Source: Chenopodium formosanum
Taxonomy: Eukaryota; Streptophyta; Magnoliopsida; Caryophyllales; Amaranthaceae
DNA: 64,000 bases
Direction of reading: 5' to 3'
Assembly: GCA_024500155.1 (NCBI GenBank)
Contig: CM044869.1
Location: 25,666,501-25,730,500 of the forward strand
Part shown: one piece after another, positions 35,618 to 47,394 of the stretch
How the letters are laid out: each line of letters opens with the position of its first letter
Position numbering within the stretch: position 1 is the first letter of the stretch
Translations under genes and position numbers: made by a program
Notes under the pieces: model-generated
The model's input: only the letters and a program-made list of their open reading frames with translations
Database searches by the model: none
What the model was told of the DNA's origin: nothing

Positions 35618-38459
35618 TGTAATCCCCCATAATTTTACATAAATTTATAATCATATATTATTATATTCATATAAATATATTTATAGTTATGTATTTATAC
35701 ATACATTTTTTTTATTAAGATTATGTATTTATATTTTATGAAAGTTAGTCCAAAAAAAAAAAAAGAAAAATATTATTTTAGTTTATTATCTTTATTTCGG
35801 ACTAAATACTCCTACATTCCCCTAACCCATTATATTGTAGCCTAGCCCGAATGAAATTTCAATCCCAGCTAATTAAGCCCAAATAAGATTCATTAAAATT
35901 CCTAACTCCACTAAGATTAGGAAAAGTAAAAGCCCACTTTTCATTATGAAAACCCTTACCCTTTTATTTATGTGTACAAGCAGCAAAAAGAAAAGAAAAA
36001 AAAAACCCTCAACTCTTTTCCTCCTTCCTGTTTCACGACTCAGAACAAAAAAAAATAAAAATCATCAAGTTTCAAACTTGAAGCTGCTGCCGCCGAGTAC
36101 ACCCTCGACGCACCACCTCCGTGCCGCCCAGCCGCCTTACAGCCGCCCCTACAGTTCGCCCTTCTTCCTCCCTTTTTCCTCCTTTCTCTTGCTTTGTTAT
36201 TTTTGATTTAAAGTTTCAATTTTTATTTGATTTCGATTCTAAATTATTATTATTATGGTTTGATTTTATATATAAGTTATAAAAGATTATGATTTATGGG
36301 TTTTAGCATGTTTAATTTATGATACAAAATTTCAGATTTTATGTTATGTATAATTTAGGGTTTAAATGTTGATTTTTCATGTTTTAGGGTTTGAAAACGT
36401 GTTAAGCAAGTTAATTATCAATACTATGATTTCATAATGACAAAACCCACAATTTTATACTTAAAATTAATTTTCAGATTATATATTTTGTGAGATTGGA
36501 GTTTTATGTTGTTTATTTGAAGGGTTTTAAGGTTTAATGTGTAATACACTATTCTAACCATTGAATTATGAATGTACAGCTTCAAAAGTTTGAAATTTAT
36601 AATTTAAATTATTTTTCAGATTTTATATAATCTGATTTTTATTAGTTTTGAGCCAAAAATAAAGTTTTAGAATGCTTCTATATGTTTAAACAACTATTTA
36701 TGCAATATGATAAGTATAGATTATTTGAATTGCAAAAACTATTAATAAAACAAATTTTGAACATATGTTAGTAAATTAAACTTGCTGTAATTTTGTATTA
36801 TACGCTATATTTTCATGATTTTAACATATAAACTTATAGTTGGGATGTTATATTATTATTATTGACTGATGGGAACAATTTAAAAGCTTTATTTTGATGA
36901 TTTAAGAAGTTTTAAAGTAGTTTAGTATTGTTGTAAATTTATTTGCTTGGGTATTGATTTATTTCTCGTTGTTTGGTTTAGGAGAGGACTTTGTAGAAGG
37001 CGACTTCTAGTTCTAAAGTGGCCAACCGAATTGTTTACACAAGGTACGTACAAGTTACGAAACCTTGCTTTTAGGTGCATGTTAAGGACAAATCGAGAAC
37101 TTAGTATCATGTATAGGGATGACTGGGTTAAATTGTTTGGTTATACATTGTGAATTTCGTATGACGTGCACTATTCTATATTGCAAGTATTATTTATGCT
37201 CTAATTATGCAAGGTGCGCTTAGAGGCAAAGGTATGTGATTGGTGAAATGATTAATTTATTACTCATTCATGATTATGGAAACAGGATGAGTAAAGGAAG
37301 AATTTAAGTCTTATATGACGAGGTTAAGTTTGTAGGGTGCCTTATGCACTCAAGGTGTTTATACACCGAGGTAGTTAAAGGATTAAATAATAAATGTTGT
37401 TTGTCACTAATAAATCAAGAATTGAAATTGGAAACTTGCCTTGCTTGATTGAATTGATATTGGAATGTTTGTATTGTTATGCATATGAGTCATCATCAAG
37501 TCTAAACTTGTAAATCACGTAAAGTGCATGATGGATGAGCAATAAAACTCTTGATTTGTGCACATCTGGAGTAATGACAATCAGGGGTTGGGGTACACGG
37601 GGTATTAGCCGTGCACTTTTCTCGAGGCTGTCTGATCTACGAGTCTCTTATTTTAAATACTTTTCAAAACTAGTAGTTAGATGAGATCTCATACTAGCTA
37701 CGGTCACGGAGTCGCGCCCGTGGTCGTTGGATGTTTTATTGATGTTTCCTAATGGAGGCATGGGGGTTTTCTTTTATTGATGTTCCAAATGGAGCATGGG
37801 TTGGACAACCTTGTCTATTGCTTAATCCAATGAATAAAAATAATGATTTACCTATTATTAATTAATGGAGTCTTAGTAATGTAAATAGTTGAGTCATGTG
37901 TCGAGCCTACAAACTAATGATGCGTGATGATTGATTATTAGTAGCATGTTAGGGATTTCTTTTATGTTTTGCAGCTTGTATGTACTCAGCCTTGCTAACT
38001 ACGTGTTTTGTGTGTCTTTCTTTGGTCATGGCCTTCGCCTTTCAATGACCATGTGACGATCCAATTTTTACACTTGTAATATTAGGGAGCAGATTAACCA
38101 CAGGTTCTTACACATGCAGCATCCGTTTCTAGGTGGTGGGATCTTGAGTGGAGTGTTGGTTGCTTTTCTTATGTTTGTTGTTATTCACTTTTGAAGTTAT
38201 TTAAACTCAATTTTACTTTCATACTACTTCTATCGGTTTGAGTTTTGAATAAGGGCCTTAATGGTTCCAAGTTGTAAGATTTAGTTTGGTTTTGGTTATT
38301 GGTTTTGAAACTTATATATAATTGATTTAGTTTTTTTTCCACTGCTATTTTCTGACAAAGCCTTAACGTTTGAAAACGTGGCAGTAACACGCCAGTAATT
38401 CTCTTGAATAATGTTCAGGGTCCTCACAGGTTTAAAGAGGGAATTATTGGGGTGTTACA
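35618..38459 (+). mobile_element. Solo LTR of the Tekay-like chromovirus family, plus orientation, TSD TGTTG
   Basis: 2842 bp from TGTAATCCCCCATAATTTTA to ATTGGGGTGTTACA, flanked by TGTTG on both sides (35613-35617 and 38460-38464). It is the same family as the full-length element at 50333-62154 but in the opposite orientation, and shares with its LTRs long stretches such as those around 37560-38130. It contains the TACTCAGCC motif near 37985 and a GC-rich (GCC/CGC)-type island at 36085-36165. It interrupts the Tat protease/RT junction. Confidence 0.95.
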
Positions 38460-40099
38460 TGTTGGCTCCCTAAACAGGGATCATAAGACGGCAAGGGAGT
38501 GTTACCTTTCAAACGTCAAACCAACGGCTGCTGCAGCCGGCCTTGTGAAGGAGCCAATAGATCTGGACGATGTCAAGGACTCTGACCCAGCTCCACCAGC
38601 AGCCGGAAAGAAAAGAAAAGCTGATCAGCTGGTGGAGGTGAAGAAAGAGAAAAAATAGCAATCACTGACCGGGAAACGGTCAGATGAGCTCCGTCCCCAG
38701 CCGGCTGGCGAGCACATTGATATTTCTCTGGATGATAGTCATCCGGAAAGAATTGTTAAGGTGGGGACAACTGCCTCTGAAAGGTTGGGTGCAGACTTGC
38801 ACCTTCTGCTGAAAGAATTCAAAGACATTTTTGGCTTTGAAGTGTAAGAGATGCTAGACATCGGTCCGGATCTTGTTTTCTACAAACTCGCCGTGGATCC
38901 TAAAAAGAAGCCCATCCGGCAAAAGAAAAGAAATTACGGCGAGGAAAGAAGTCAAGCGGCAGCTGCTGAGGTAAAAAAGCTGTTAAATGCTGGGTTCATT
39001 CAGCCATGTAACTTCCCTGATTGGGTTGCGAATGTTGTGCTTGTAAAGAAGCCGAATGGTACCTGTGCATGTGTGTAGATTACACTGACTTGAACAAGGC
39101 ATGTCCAAAGGACAGTTACCCGCTTCCAAAGATCGACAGCCTGATCGACTCTACAACTAGGCATGCCTTAATGAGTTTTATGGATGCTTACTCAGGTTTC
39201 CACCAGATACCCTTGTGGAAAAAAGATCAAGAGAAGACGGCCTTCGTCACTGATCAGGGGTTATTCTGTTGTACGGTGATGCCGTTTGGCTTGAAGAATG
39301 CACCGGCTACTTTCCAACGGATGATTAATACAGTCTTCATTAATCAGATTGGGAGGAATGTAGAGCCGTACATTGATAACATGATAGTCAGATCCAAGCT
39401 ACAGACGGATCTCCTTGATGATCTCCGAGAAACCTTCACCACACTCAAGCGGCATAAGGTCATGTTAAATCCCAAAAAGTGTGTTTTTGGTGTTGAGTCT
39501 GGGAAGTTTCTCGGGTTCCTGATTGATCAAAGGGGGATGGAGGCTAACCCCGAAAAGATACAGGCGGTGATCGACATGAAGTTACCTCGCACTGTCAAGG
39601 AAGTTCAGAAACTCACCGGTTGCCTGGCTGCGTTGGGAAGATTCCTTAGCCGATCAGGTGACAAATGCCTTTACTTCTTCCAAGCAATCAGGAAGAAGAC
39701 TAGATTTGAATGGGGAGATGATGTTGAGGCGGCCTTTCAAAAATTGAAAGAACATTTACACTCTTTGCCAAGGCTTGTTAGCCCTCTGTCCAAGGAGACG
39801 CTTTACATGTACTTAGCCGTCTCAGATCATGCCCTCAGTGCCGTTCTCCTTGCTAAGAGAGACGGTATCCAGCTCCCGGTCTATTTCATTAGCCATGTGC
39901 TCAGAAACGCTAAACTACGGTACCCCATTGTTGAAAAATTTGGCCTCTTCCTTTACATGGATGTCAAGAAGTTGAAACCTTACTTCCTGGCACATCCGGT
40001 TGTGATCTACACAGACCAACCTCTCAAGTGGCCAATGACAACCTTGGAGTCATCCGGTAGAATGCTAAAGTGGGCTATTGAAATGCAAAGTCTTTAAAT
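38460..40099 (+). pseudogene. Tat element reverse transcriptase and first RNase H
   Basis: After the solo LTR the pol frame resumes (RDHKTARECYLSNVKP). The RT spans about 38850-39700, with CVDYTDLNKACPKDSYPLPK, GFHQIPL and VMPFGLKNAPATFQRMI. The catalytic box at 39371-39382 reads YIDN where the family has Y[IV]DD, so the second active-site aspartate is lost. The first RNase H follows at about 39780-40070 and has lost typical residues. A frameshift lies near 39070 and stops at about 38656, 38848 and 40097. This polymerase copies element RNA into DNA; here it is dead. Confidence 0.9.
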
Positions 40100-40109
40100 C
40101 CCTTAAGAA

Positions 40110-42495
40110 CCAAGAAAGGCAGTGAAGGGTCAGGCCTTTGCCGACTTCATTGTCGAAATGACAAGGCCGGTTGCTTCGGACAATCTTGATCAGGTTTGGA
40201 AAGTGTATGTAGACGGGAGCTCTACTATGAATGGCTGTGGTGCAGGTATAATCTGTCAGTCTCCTGAAAGGGATAAATATGAGTATACACTACAGTTCAA
40301 GTTCCAGGCCTCAAATAATGAGGCAGAATATGAAGCCTTGTTGTAGGGAATATTTTAAGCATCCTACATTTGCGCCCCACTGTGATCATACACTTAAGCA
40401 TGGTGGCGTCCAAAGGGAAGGAAGCTAGAGTAAAAGTGTCGCCAACAAGTTTTAGGAACTTGTAAACCGTTCACAGGGTGAAGGTTACACCCCTTAACGA
40501 TCTAGGAGATCATTAACTCCAATAGGTTTGGAACCATGACTGGAAGTTCGGGGATGAAGGTACAAATCCAACCTAAAAGAGATTGAACCTGCCCTAATAA
40601 TAGGCCTCTACTTTATTCTTCTCGTATTCATGTGCGCTTTCTGACTAACATGCAATCAATAGGTTAACCCTAAACTTGTTTATCTATGTTGGTTGAATAT
40701 TAATGCACAAATAAATCTATTATTGGCGATCATTTGAATTATAATCATATTAGCCTAAACAAGATTATTATTTATCTTATTAGGCGTGATTATAAGTACA
40801 AATTCTCTTTAAACCTGCAAGAGAGGGCGTGATCAAGCAATAACAATGACAATATATACCAAGCAACATAATAATCATCATAATAATAACAATCATAATA
40901 ATAATCATAATCATATCAACGCTAAAGCATAATAATAGCAAGATCCTAGGCATGATACTAACAAGATTAATAACAAATCCTAGCATGTCACTAAACAATA
41001 AAGATCAGAGCTTTATTCCTAGCATGATACTAACATAATAGAAGAAATAGGAAGCATCATAACAATCATACATGATATTAGAAATCTTAATTAACCCTAA
41101 ACATGATACTAGGAATCAATAAGACATCCTAACATGATACTAGGAAATAATTAAAGCATGATTTCTATATTAAAGCAATTAAACTACTTACTTCGATGCC
41201 TTGTATCTCTTTCTAATAACAAAATACACACGTTAGTAACTTCAAGGAAAAGAAATAAAATCAAACAATTAAATTAAATAATTGAAATAGGAATTTGGGA
41301 CCAAACCCTCAGAAATTATAAAACCTTTCACGTTTAGGGCGAAGGCAACTTCGAACTTGGCTAGGTGTGTCTAGAACTTGTGTATGAGGAATTTTGTGAG
41401 AGGGAAGGTTTAGAAAAAGAATAGAGAGAGAAGGAAAGCTTCTAGCTTTAGAGAGAGAATAGAGAGAGATGATTGTTGTGAATGATGAAAAACGGGAAGA
41501 TACGACCCCTATTTATAAGAAAAATAGCACGGGATCAAAGAAAATCATATTCGGAATAAAACTCCTCCTGTCGTAAACGACAGGAGCCAGCGCCAAACGA
41601 CGAGCTTCGTCGCCAGGCGACGAAGGCCAAAGCCAGGCGACGAAGGTCAGCGCCTGGCGATGAGGCAGTCGTCTCGCGTTGGTCCAAAAGTCAACGCGCT
41701 TTTCCACGCGTAATTACCTTCAACACCGGTTGCAGGTAATTAAGCGTCCGAGCAGTTTTTGAAATCAGATTTAATATATTTTATTCAAAATAAAACATCT
41801 TTTAAAAATATAATTATCAATCCTAATCTCATTAGAATTAAAGAGAACCTTCTAGATATTCCTTGAAGATCAAAATCAATCCTAATTACTTTAGGAATAA
41901 TAATTAATAGGCCCTCCTCTAGATCATTGGGCCACATTTAAAATCATTGGGCCTAATTTAATTTAATCCATAACTTCCTCATAATTCATCGGAATTGGGC
42001 TTATATTTATCATTGGAAAGCTCTTTTCAAGCCCAATCCAACTACACTATTATTAGACCCTTATCATGGACCAAACCAAATTGGACTGGCTATTTTTCAT
42101 AAACAGGGTACGAAAGGAAATATTTTTGAAAACAGAAAGAGAGATATTTTAATAAAAACATCCTCATCATTAGACTTTCCACACCTTCACCTCATTCGAT
42201 AATCAAATGACGTGAAAGGTATTCATCACTGGGTTTGGTTTTGGGGAGACACATTTGGGTGTCTACACCTGTTAGCTGACATACGCATGTGCAAGGTGGC
42301 AGGGGCAACAAAAATTGACGCCCTGCTCTGACTCTCAGTTGGTTGTTAGCTAATACTATGGTGACTATGAAGCCACCCATTCGACAATGATCAAATACCT
42401 TCAAGCGGTCAAAGCTGAAGCTGGGACACTTAAAGAATTCCATCTGAGTCAAGTGCCCAGGTCTGAAAACAATCAGGCAGATGCACTGTCGAAAT
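40110..42495 (+). pseudogene. Second (archaeal-type) RNase H of the Tat element, split by a solo LTR
   Basis: The segment 40120-40341 encodes WKVYVDGSSTMNGCGAG and SNNEAEYEAL, the first two conserved blocks of the extra RNase H that is diagnostic for the Tat clade. After the solo LTR (40342-42267) it continues with LLADIRMCKVAGATKIDAL, then a damaged DSQLV block and NNQADALSKLA. Frames are shifted near 42320-42360. The extra domain is thought to have been acquired from host-type RNase H1 sequences and to help with removal of RNA from hybrids. Confidence 0.85.
40342..42267. mobile_element. Solo LTR, 1926 bp, of an unidentified family
   Basis: It starts TGTAGGGAATATTTTAAG and ends GGGTGTCTACA, flanked by CTTGT (40337-40341) and CCTGT (42268-42272), a 4/5 target duplication within the RNase H frame. 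There is no coding sequence. It has a GC-rich block at 41560-41700 with repeated GCGACGA(A/G) words. It does not resemble the other LTRs in the window. Confidence 0.85.
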
Positions 42496-43839
42496 TGGCA
42501 TCCTCCGCCTCCTGTGATACGCCTTGGTCAATCTTTTGGGAAGTTATGGAAAAATGAAGTATTACTGAAGAAGAGCCCATTGGAGTACTTGACCGAAGCT
42601 CTACCTGGATGGATGGCATCCAGGCATATTTGACAGACGGTGCACTGCCTAACTCACCACAAGAAGCGGCTATCCTAAAGAAATGAGTAGAAAACTTCGA
42701 GATGAGAAACGGAGAGCTCTTCAAGGCGAGCTTCCTAAAACCTCTATTGAAATGTGTTACCCCGAAAAAGGGGAAAGAAGTTCTCGAAGAGCTGCACGCA
42801 GGATACTGTGCCTCTCACATAGGCGGCAGATCTCTGGCTGTTAGGACCGGGCGACAAGGCTACTTCTGGCCCACTCTTGAGTCAGATGCCATGGAGGTGG
42901 TAAAAAAATGTGACAAGTGCCAAAGATTTGGCAAGCTCATCCATCAAACGGCAATTGACTTGACAGCAATCCACAGCCCAGTCCCGTTTGCTAAATGGGG
43001 CATGGACATTCTAGGTCCTTACACGCCTGCACCAGGCGAAAAAGATATATTTTGGTGGTTGTGGATTACTTCACCAAGTGGGTGGAGGCAGAGGCGGTTA
43101 AGAGCATCAAGACAAAGGATGTCATCTCTTTCCTTTGGAAGAACATCGTCACCCGGTTTAGGGTACCTATGTCTATGGTGTTTGATAATGGCCCTCAATT
43201 CGAAATGTCTCAGCTCAAGACTTGGTTAGCAGATCAAGGGATCTCACATTGTTTTGCATTAGTCGGCCGACCCCAAGCAAACGGCCAGGTTAAAGCCTTC
43301 AACAAACTCATCTCAGACGGTATCAAAAAGAAAATTGAAAGAGCCGGTGGTTTATGGGCTGAAGAATTAATTTACGTCCTATGGGCCATCCAAACAACTG
43401 AAAAAGGGGCAACCGGTGAAACCCCATTTCTCATGGTTTACGGTGCTAAATCCGTCTTGCCCATCGAGCATTATGAGCCGACTCTACAGTCATGCTATAC
43501 GATGAAGCGGCAAACTGGGAGGCCATACTGCTAGCATTGGACTCACTCCCGGAACGCAGGGGCAACGCCGCCTTGCGTCATTAGATTTACCGTCTGAGAA
43601 TGACCCGTGCCTATAACAAATGAGTACACAAATGGCCCTTGAAAGTGGGGGACCTTGTGCTACGGAAAATGGAGGCAACCGGTACAGCCAATGAGCATGG
43701 AAAGCTATCTCCTAATTGGGAAGCCCCTTACCGGATCTATGAAGAAGTGAGAGACGGCACCTATCGCCTGGAAACTCCAGTCGGAAGGCGGTTGCCTAGA
43801 ACTTGGAATGTAGGCAACTTGAAAAAGTACTACTTCTGA
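42496..43839 (+). pseudogene. Tat element integrase
   Basis: The zinc-binding HHCC domain is at about 42790-42930 (LHAGYCASHIGG, then CDKCQRFGKL). The DDE core follows with MDILGP (first Asp), FDNGPQFE (second Asp) and, exactly 35 residues on, VKAFNK: the position of the catalytic Glu is a Lys. The C-terminal module (VGDLVLRKME, GKLSPNWEAPYRI, GTYRLETPVG) ends with NLKKYYF and a stop at 43837-43839. There are stops near 42556, 42686, 43580 and 43621, and a frameshift near 43050. Integrase inserts the DNA copy; this one is inactive. Confidence 0.9.
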
Positions 43840-43868
43840 GACTTGTAAATTTTTGTAAATGAAAAACT

Positions 43869-46416
43869 CGTAACACCCTAGAAATTCCTTTCTTTTAAAA
43901 TACCTGTTTTGCCCTGTTTAAACTTTAAATAGGAATATCTAAGACATTACCGCCACCGTGAAAACGGATCAAAGACACACAGTGGAAGACTAATTTCAAA
44001 ACCATTCAAAACAAGTCAACTTGAAAAGTCAATCAACGAAAGTAAAGTCAAACCAAAGTCAAACGACGTAAAATAAAATCAACCTACAATTTGGAACCAT
44101 TATAGGCCTTATTAAAACCAAACCAACTTTAAAAATTTTGCGTTAGTCATGCATAATAATAATATCATAAATAATTAAAGCAATAAACACATCATATACT
44201 TATGGAAACTAGCATGATTCGCTCTTCACTCATGCCCATTCATGAATATGCTTCATCACCTAAAAAGCTTCTCCCAACTTGTTTCCACTACTCTCCATTA
44301 AAAATGGGTCATCATAGGGCCAAGATAAAGACAAGGCCACAAAAACACAAAACACACACAATCAGCAAAGCTGAGTACATAAGCGTAAATAACACACTAA
44401 CATGCAATTACCTATCAACACACAACTTACCTTGTTGCACCTGTTTTTCAAGCATACAACATTCAACAAACTTCTCACTAGACAACTACATATTTTATTT
44501 AGCATTGACTACGCATCGAACGGGTTTCCCACTAACCTTCCCCAAATAAATTGAGGTTACTGACACGGGAGCTAACCGTGCCAGCATCAATAACCACTCG
44601 TAGGTGGCGGAATTCCTTCGCATAATAATAATAAAAGGAATGTACAGCCACCTGTACTCCATTAGAAGTTATGATCAAATATAAAGTCACATAACTTCCC
44701 CATATGTTCATACTCAAGGTATATACGTTCCAAGAGTTTTGGTGCGTAATCTCTTTCACTTTATGTTATTTACAGATTATTAAACTTGGTGATGACTCTC
44801 AAACCATAATCATTCAATCAATAATAATTATTCAAACAATCAAACATACCAATTTAATTATTGAATAATTGGTGACCACATAATATTTAATGTTGAACCC
44901 TTTTTAATTCTACCTCGGTGCCAATGACACCTTAAACGCATAAAGCGCCACAAATCCTATCCCTCGGTGTTAAAAACACCTTAAGTGCACTAAGGCACCA
45001 ACATATAATTTATTTCTCGTGTAAATAGACACTTATGTAGCTCCTTACCCATGCTTAAAGCATCAATAAAAACTATATGAACCATAATAAAATTCTCTTT
45101 TAATATTCCAAACCAAATTAAACATTTAGTTTAATTAAACATGCTCTCTATCATGCCATAAATAAGTATGTGGTTCATAAACAATATTCCAAACTATAAT
45201 TTTCCATGCATTAATCCATCACAAATAAATCATGCTTCATAATTCAATCACCAATAACATCCAAATCGTAATTTCCATTCCAAATCTAGCATGATACTAC
45301 TTGTAATCAATTAAACACATTTAGCATGCTACTATATCAATAAAATTATGCTAAGTACGCGAACGTACCTTGAATACGATCTTAATATCGCCACAATTAA
45401 TAGAAATCACTCACTTCGAATATCCTACAAGATAGAAGAGTATTAAAATCCTCTCTACACAAATTTTCCGCAATATATACTATTATAAAACCCCTCATAA
45501 TTTAATTAAAATAAGCTGAAATTATATTTAAAACATTGAACTTTAATCCCAATTAATGGGTAATTGAAATTCTTTAAAGAAACTTGATTTTTAATGCACT
45601 ACCAAAAATTCTAGCATTATATTTTAATGAAAACTTGCTGTAATTTAGCCTTAAAACACTTTAATCAAAGGTTTACACCATTATATATATCATAATCCTT
45701 TAATAATTCATAATTTAAGAACCTAGGGTTTCAAAAATTGGGGCTTTTCAATTAAAAATAAAATCTGAAAATTAATTTACATAGTACTCATAATCAAACA
45801 TCAAAAATCAAATCACAAAACTCATAATTAATAATTAGATCTAGGATTAAACTAGTTTGTTTTTTTTTTTTAACAAAGATTTAATTTTTTTTTTATTCGA
45901 GAAAAAGTGGCTGGCCGGCCACCACTGCCGGCTGCCGCCAGCTGTTGGCTGGTGCTGTTGGTGGCTGGCGCCGGTGGCCCACCGGTGGTGGTGGTGGCCA
46001 GCGGTGAGGGGGAGGCCATAAAGGGGAAAGGGGAAAAAGAGAAAGAAAAAGAAAAGAAAAATAAAGAGAAAAGGAAAAGAAGTTTACCTTGGGTTTTCTC
46101 CACTCTGGGCAAAGTTTGATTTGCCTCAAGTGTTGAATATTTATACCCCTTCTCTAGAAACCCTTCTCCCTAAACCTTCCTTTTTTTATCTTTCCTAATC
46201 CATTCCCTAATAAAACTTTACTAAAATAAAACTTTCCTAAATTAAACCCCAACTTAAATAAAATAATTAATTAAATAAACTTTTCTTTTATAAAATATTT
46301 CTAAACTTATTGAAATGAATAATTAAAATACTTTAAATAAAATATTTCAATTTAATTAAATACTTCTCAAAATAATTATTTTAATTAAAATACGTATAAA
46401 AATACGAGGTATTATA
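43869..46416 (-). mobile_element. Family A solo LTR, 2548 bp
   Basis: It starts CGTAACACCCTAGAAATTCC (first T changed to C) and ends GAGGTATTATA, flanked by AAACT (43864-43868) and AAACC (46417-46421). It is colinear with 31566-32698 and with 63010-64000, so the window holds two copies of one LTR family. It contains AGCAAAGCTGAGTACAT (44364-44380) and a GC-rich (GGT/CCGGC) island at 45905-46020. It lies just after the Tat integrase stop codon. Confidence 0.88.
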
Positions 46417-47394
46417 AAACCTATCAATGAAAAAGTTGCTTTTTGTTTTCAATTCTATTTTTTCATACATATGCAATGTCTAAAGTACCGTCTGTGCAAA
46501 GCACAAACTGTCGATTATCACAATTCTAAAATTAAACTAAGTTAAAAACTTAGTAGCTATACAACCGTTTTAAAAAGACATGAGGCCAATGGCCGGATGG
46601 TAATATATTTTATAAATTCGTCTGCTCCAACATGTGTAAGGCGTCCGGCGATGCCCATCTGGGTGGAATCGTCGCAGAGAGTAACTCTCAACCGGGTAAC
46701 ACAGTGCTCTACAACCACATGCAGGCGGTAAAGATTGAACGACCAAATTGGTCATCTCATAGCCGTCTGACAAAGATAATCTAAAGAACGACTGAGTTCA
46801 CAAAACCGGATGTTTAACAACATTAGCCGGTTGTCGACTGAAGTTCTAACTTAGATTGTTTTTCGAAATTATACAAGTCTACCCAATGGGGCAAACAGAC
46901 ATCGAGTATAGTTGGATTGCAGATACTCCAGGCGGAGGAGAAGAAGTTAAGTGTCCCACTGCTTGGGCTGACTTGGACGGATGTGTACTTAGTTTGGGGC
47001 AATCACTACTGTGATTGATTGACGTAGGAACATCTCATACTCTTTAAAGTATCTAAAGTTCCCAAGCCAATCAATCGACAAGGTACTAAAACCAACCACA
47101 CAGCCGCCTAGGGGCAAGTACAGCCGGGTTGCTATCTGCCGCACGCTCTTAAATAGTTGGGAAAAAATTCAAGTAATATATGTGCAAAATTTAAGTGAAA
47201 AATCTAAATCAAAACCGACTCACTCGGTACTTTCATAAATAAAACCCGGCCATAAGAGCCGAGAAGAAATGTTAAACCGAATCACCAGTCGGATTGAAAC
47301 AAACTTAAAATTGTTGAAAGAAACATTCAAATACTCGGCACACAGGCCGGAAAAGCAAACGGCCTTAAGCCAAGCTAAAGACTGAGAAGCTTAA
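46417..47394. other. Tat element non-coding spacer between integrase and the antisense ORF
   Basis: No reading frame of note. The stretch is richer in CCGG, GCCGG and CGG words than the surrounding inserted LTRs, as is typical for the internal DNA of this element. Confidence 0.6.

Noticed and set aside
45870..46129. Pro/Ala-rich ORFs in the family A solo LTR
   Set aside because: They are produced by the GC-rich triplet island and a purine run inside the LTR; there is no start context or domain.
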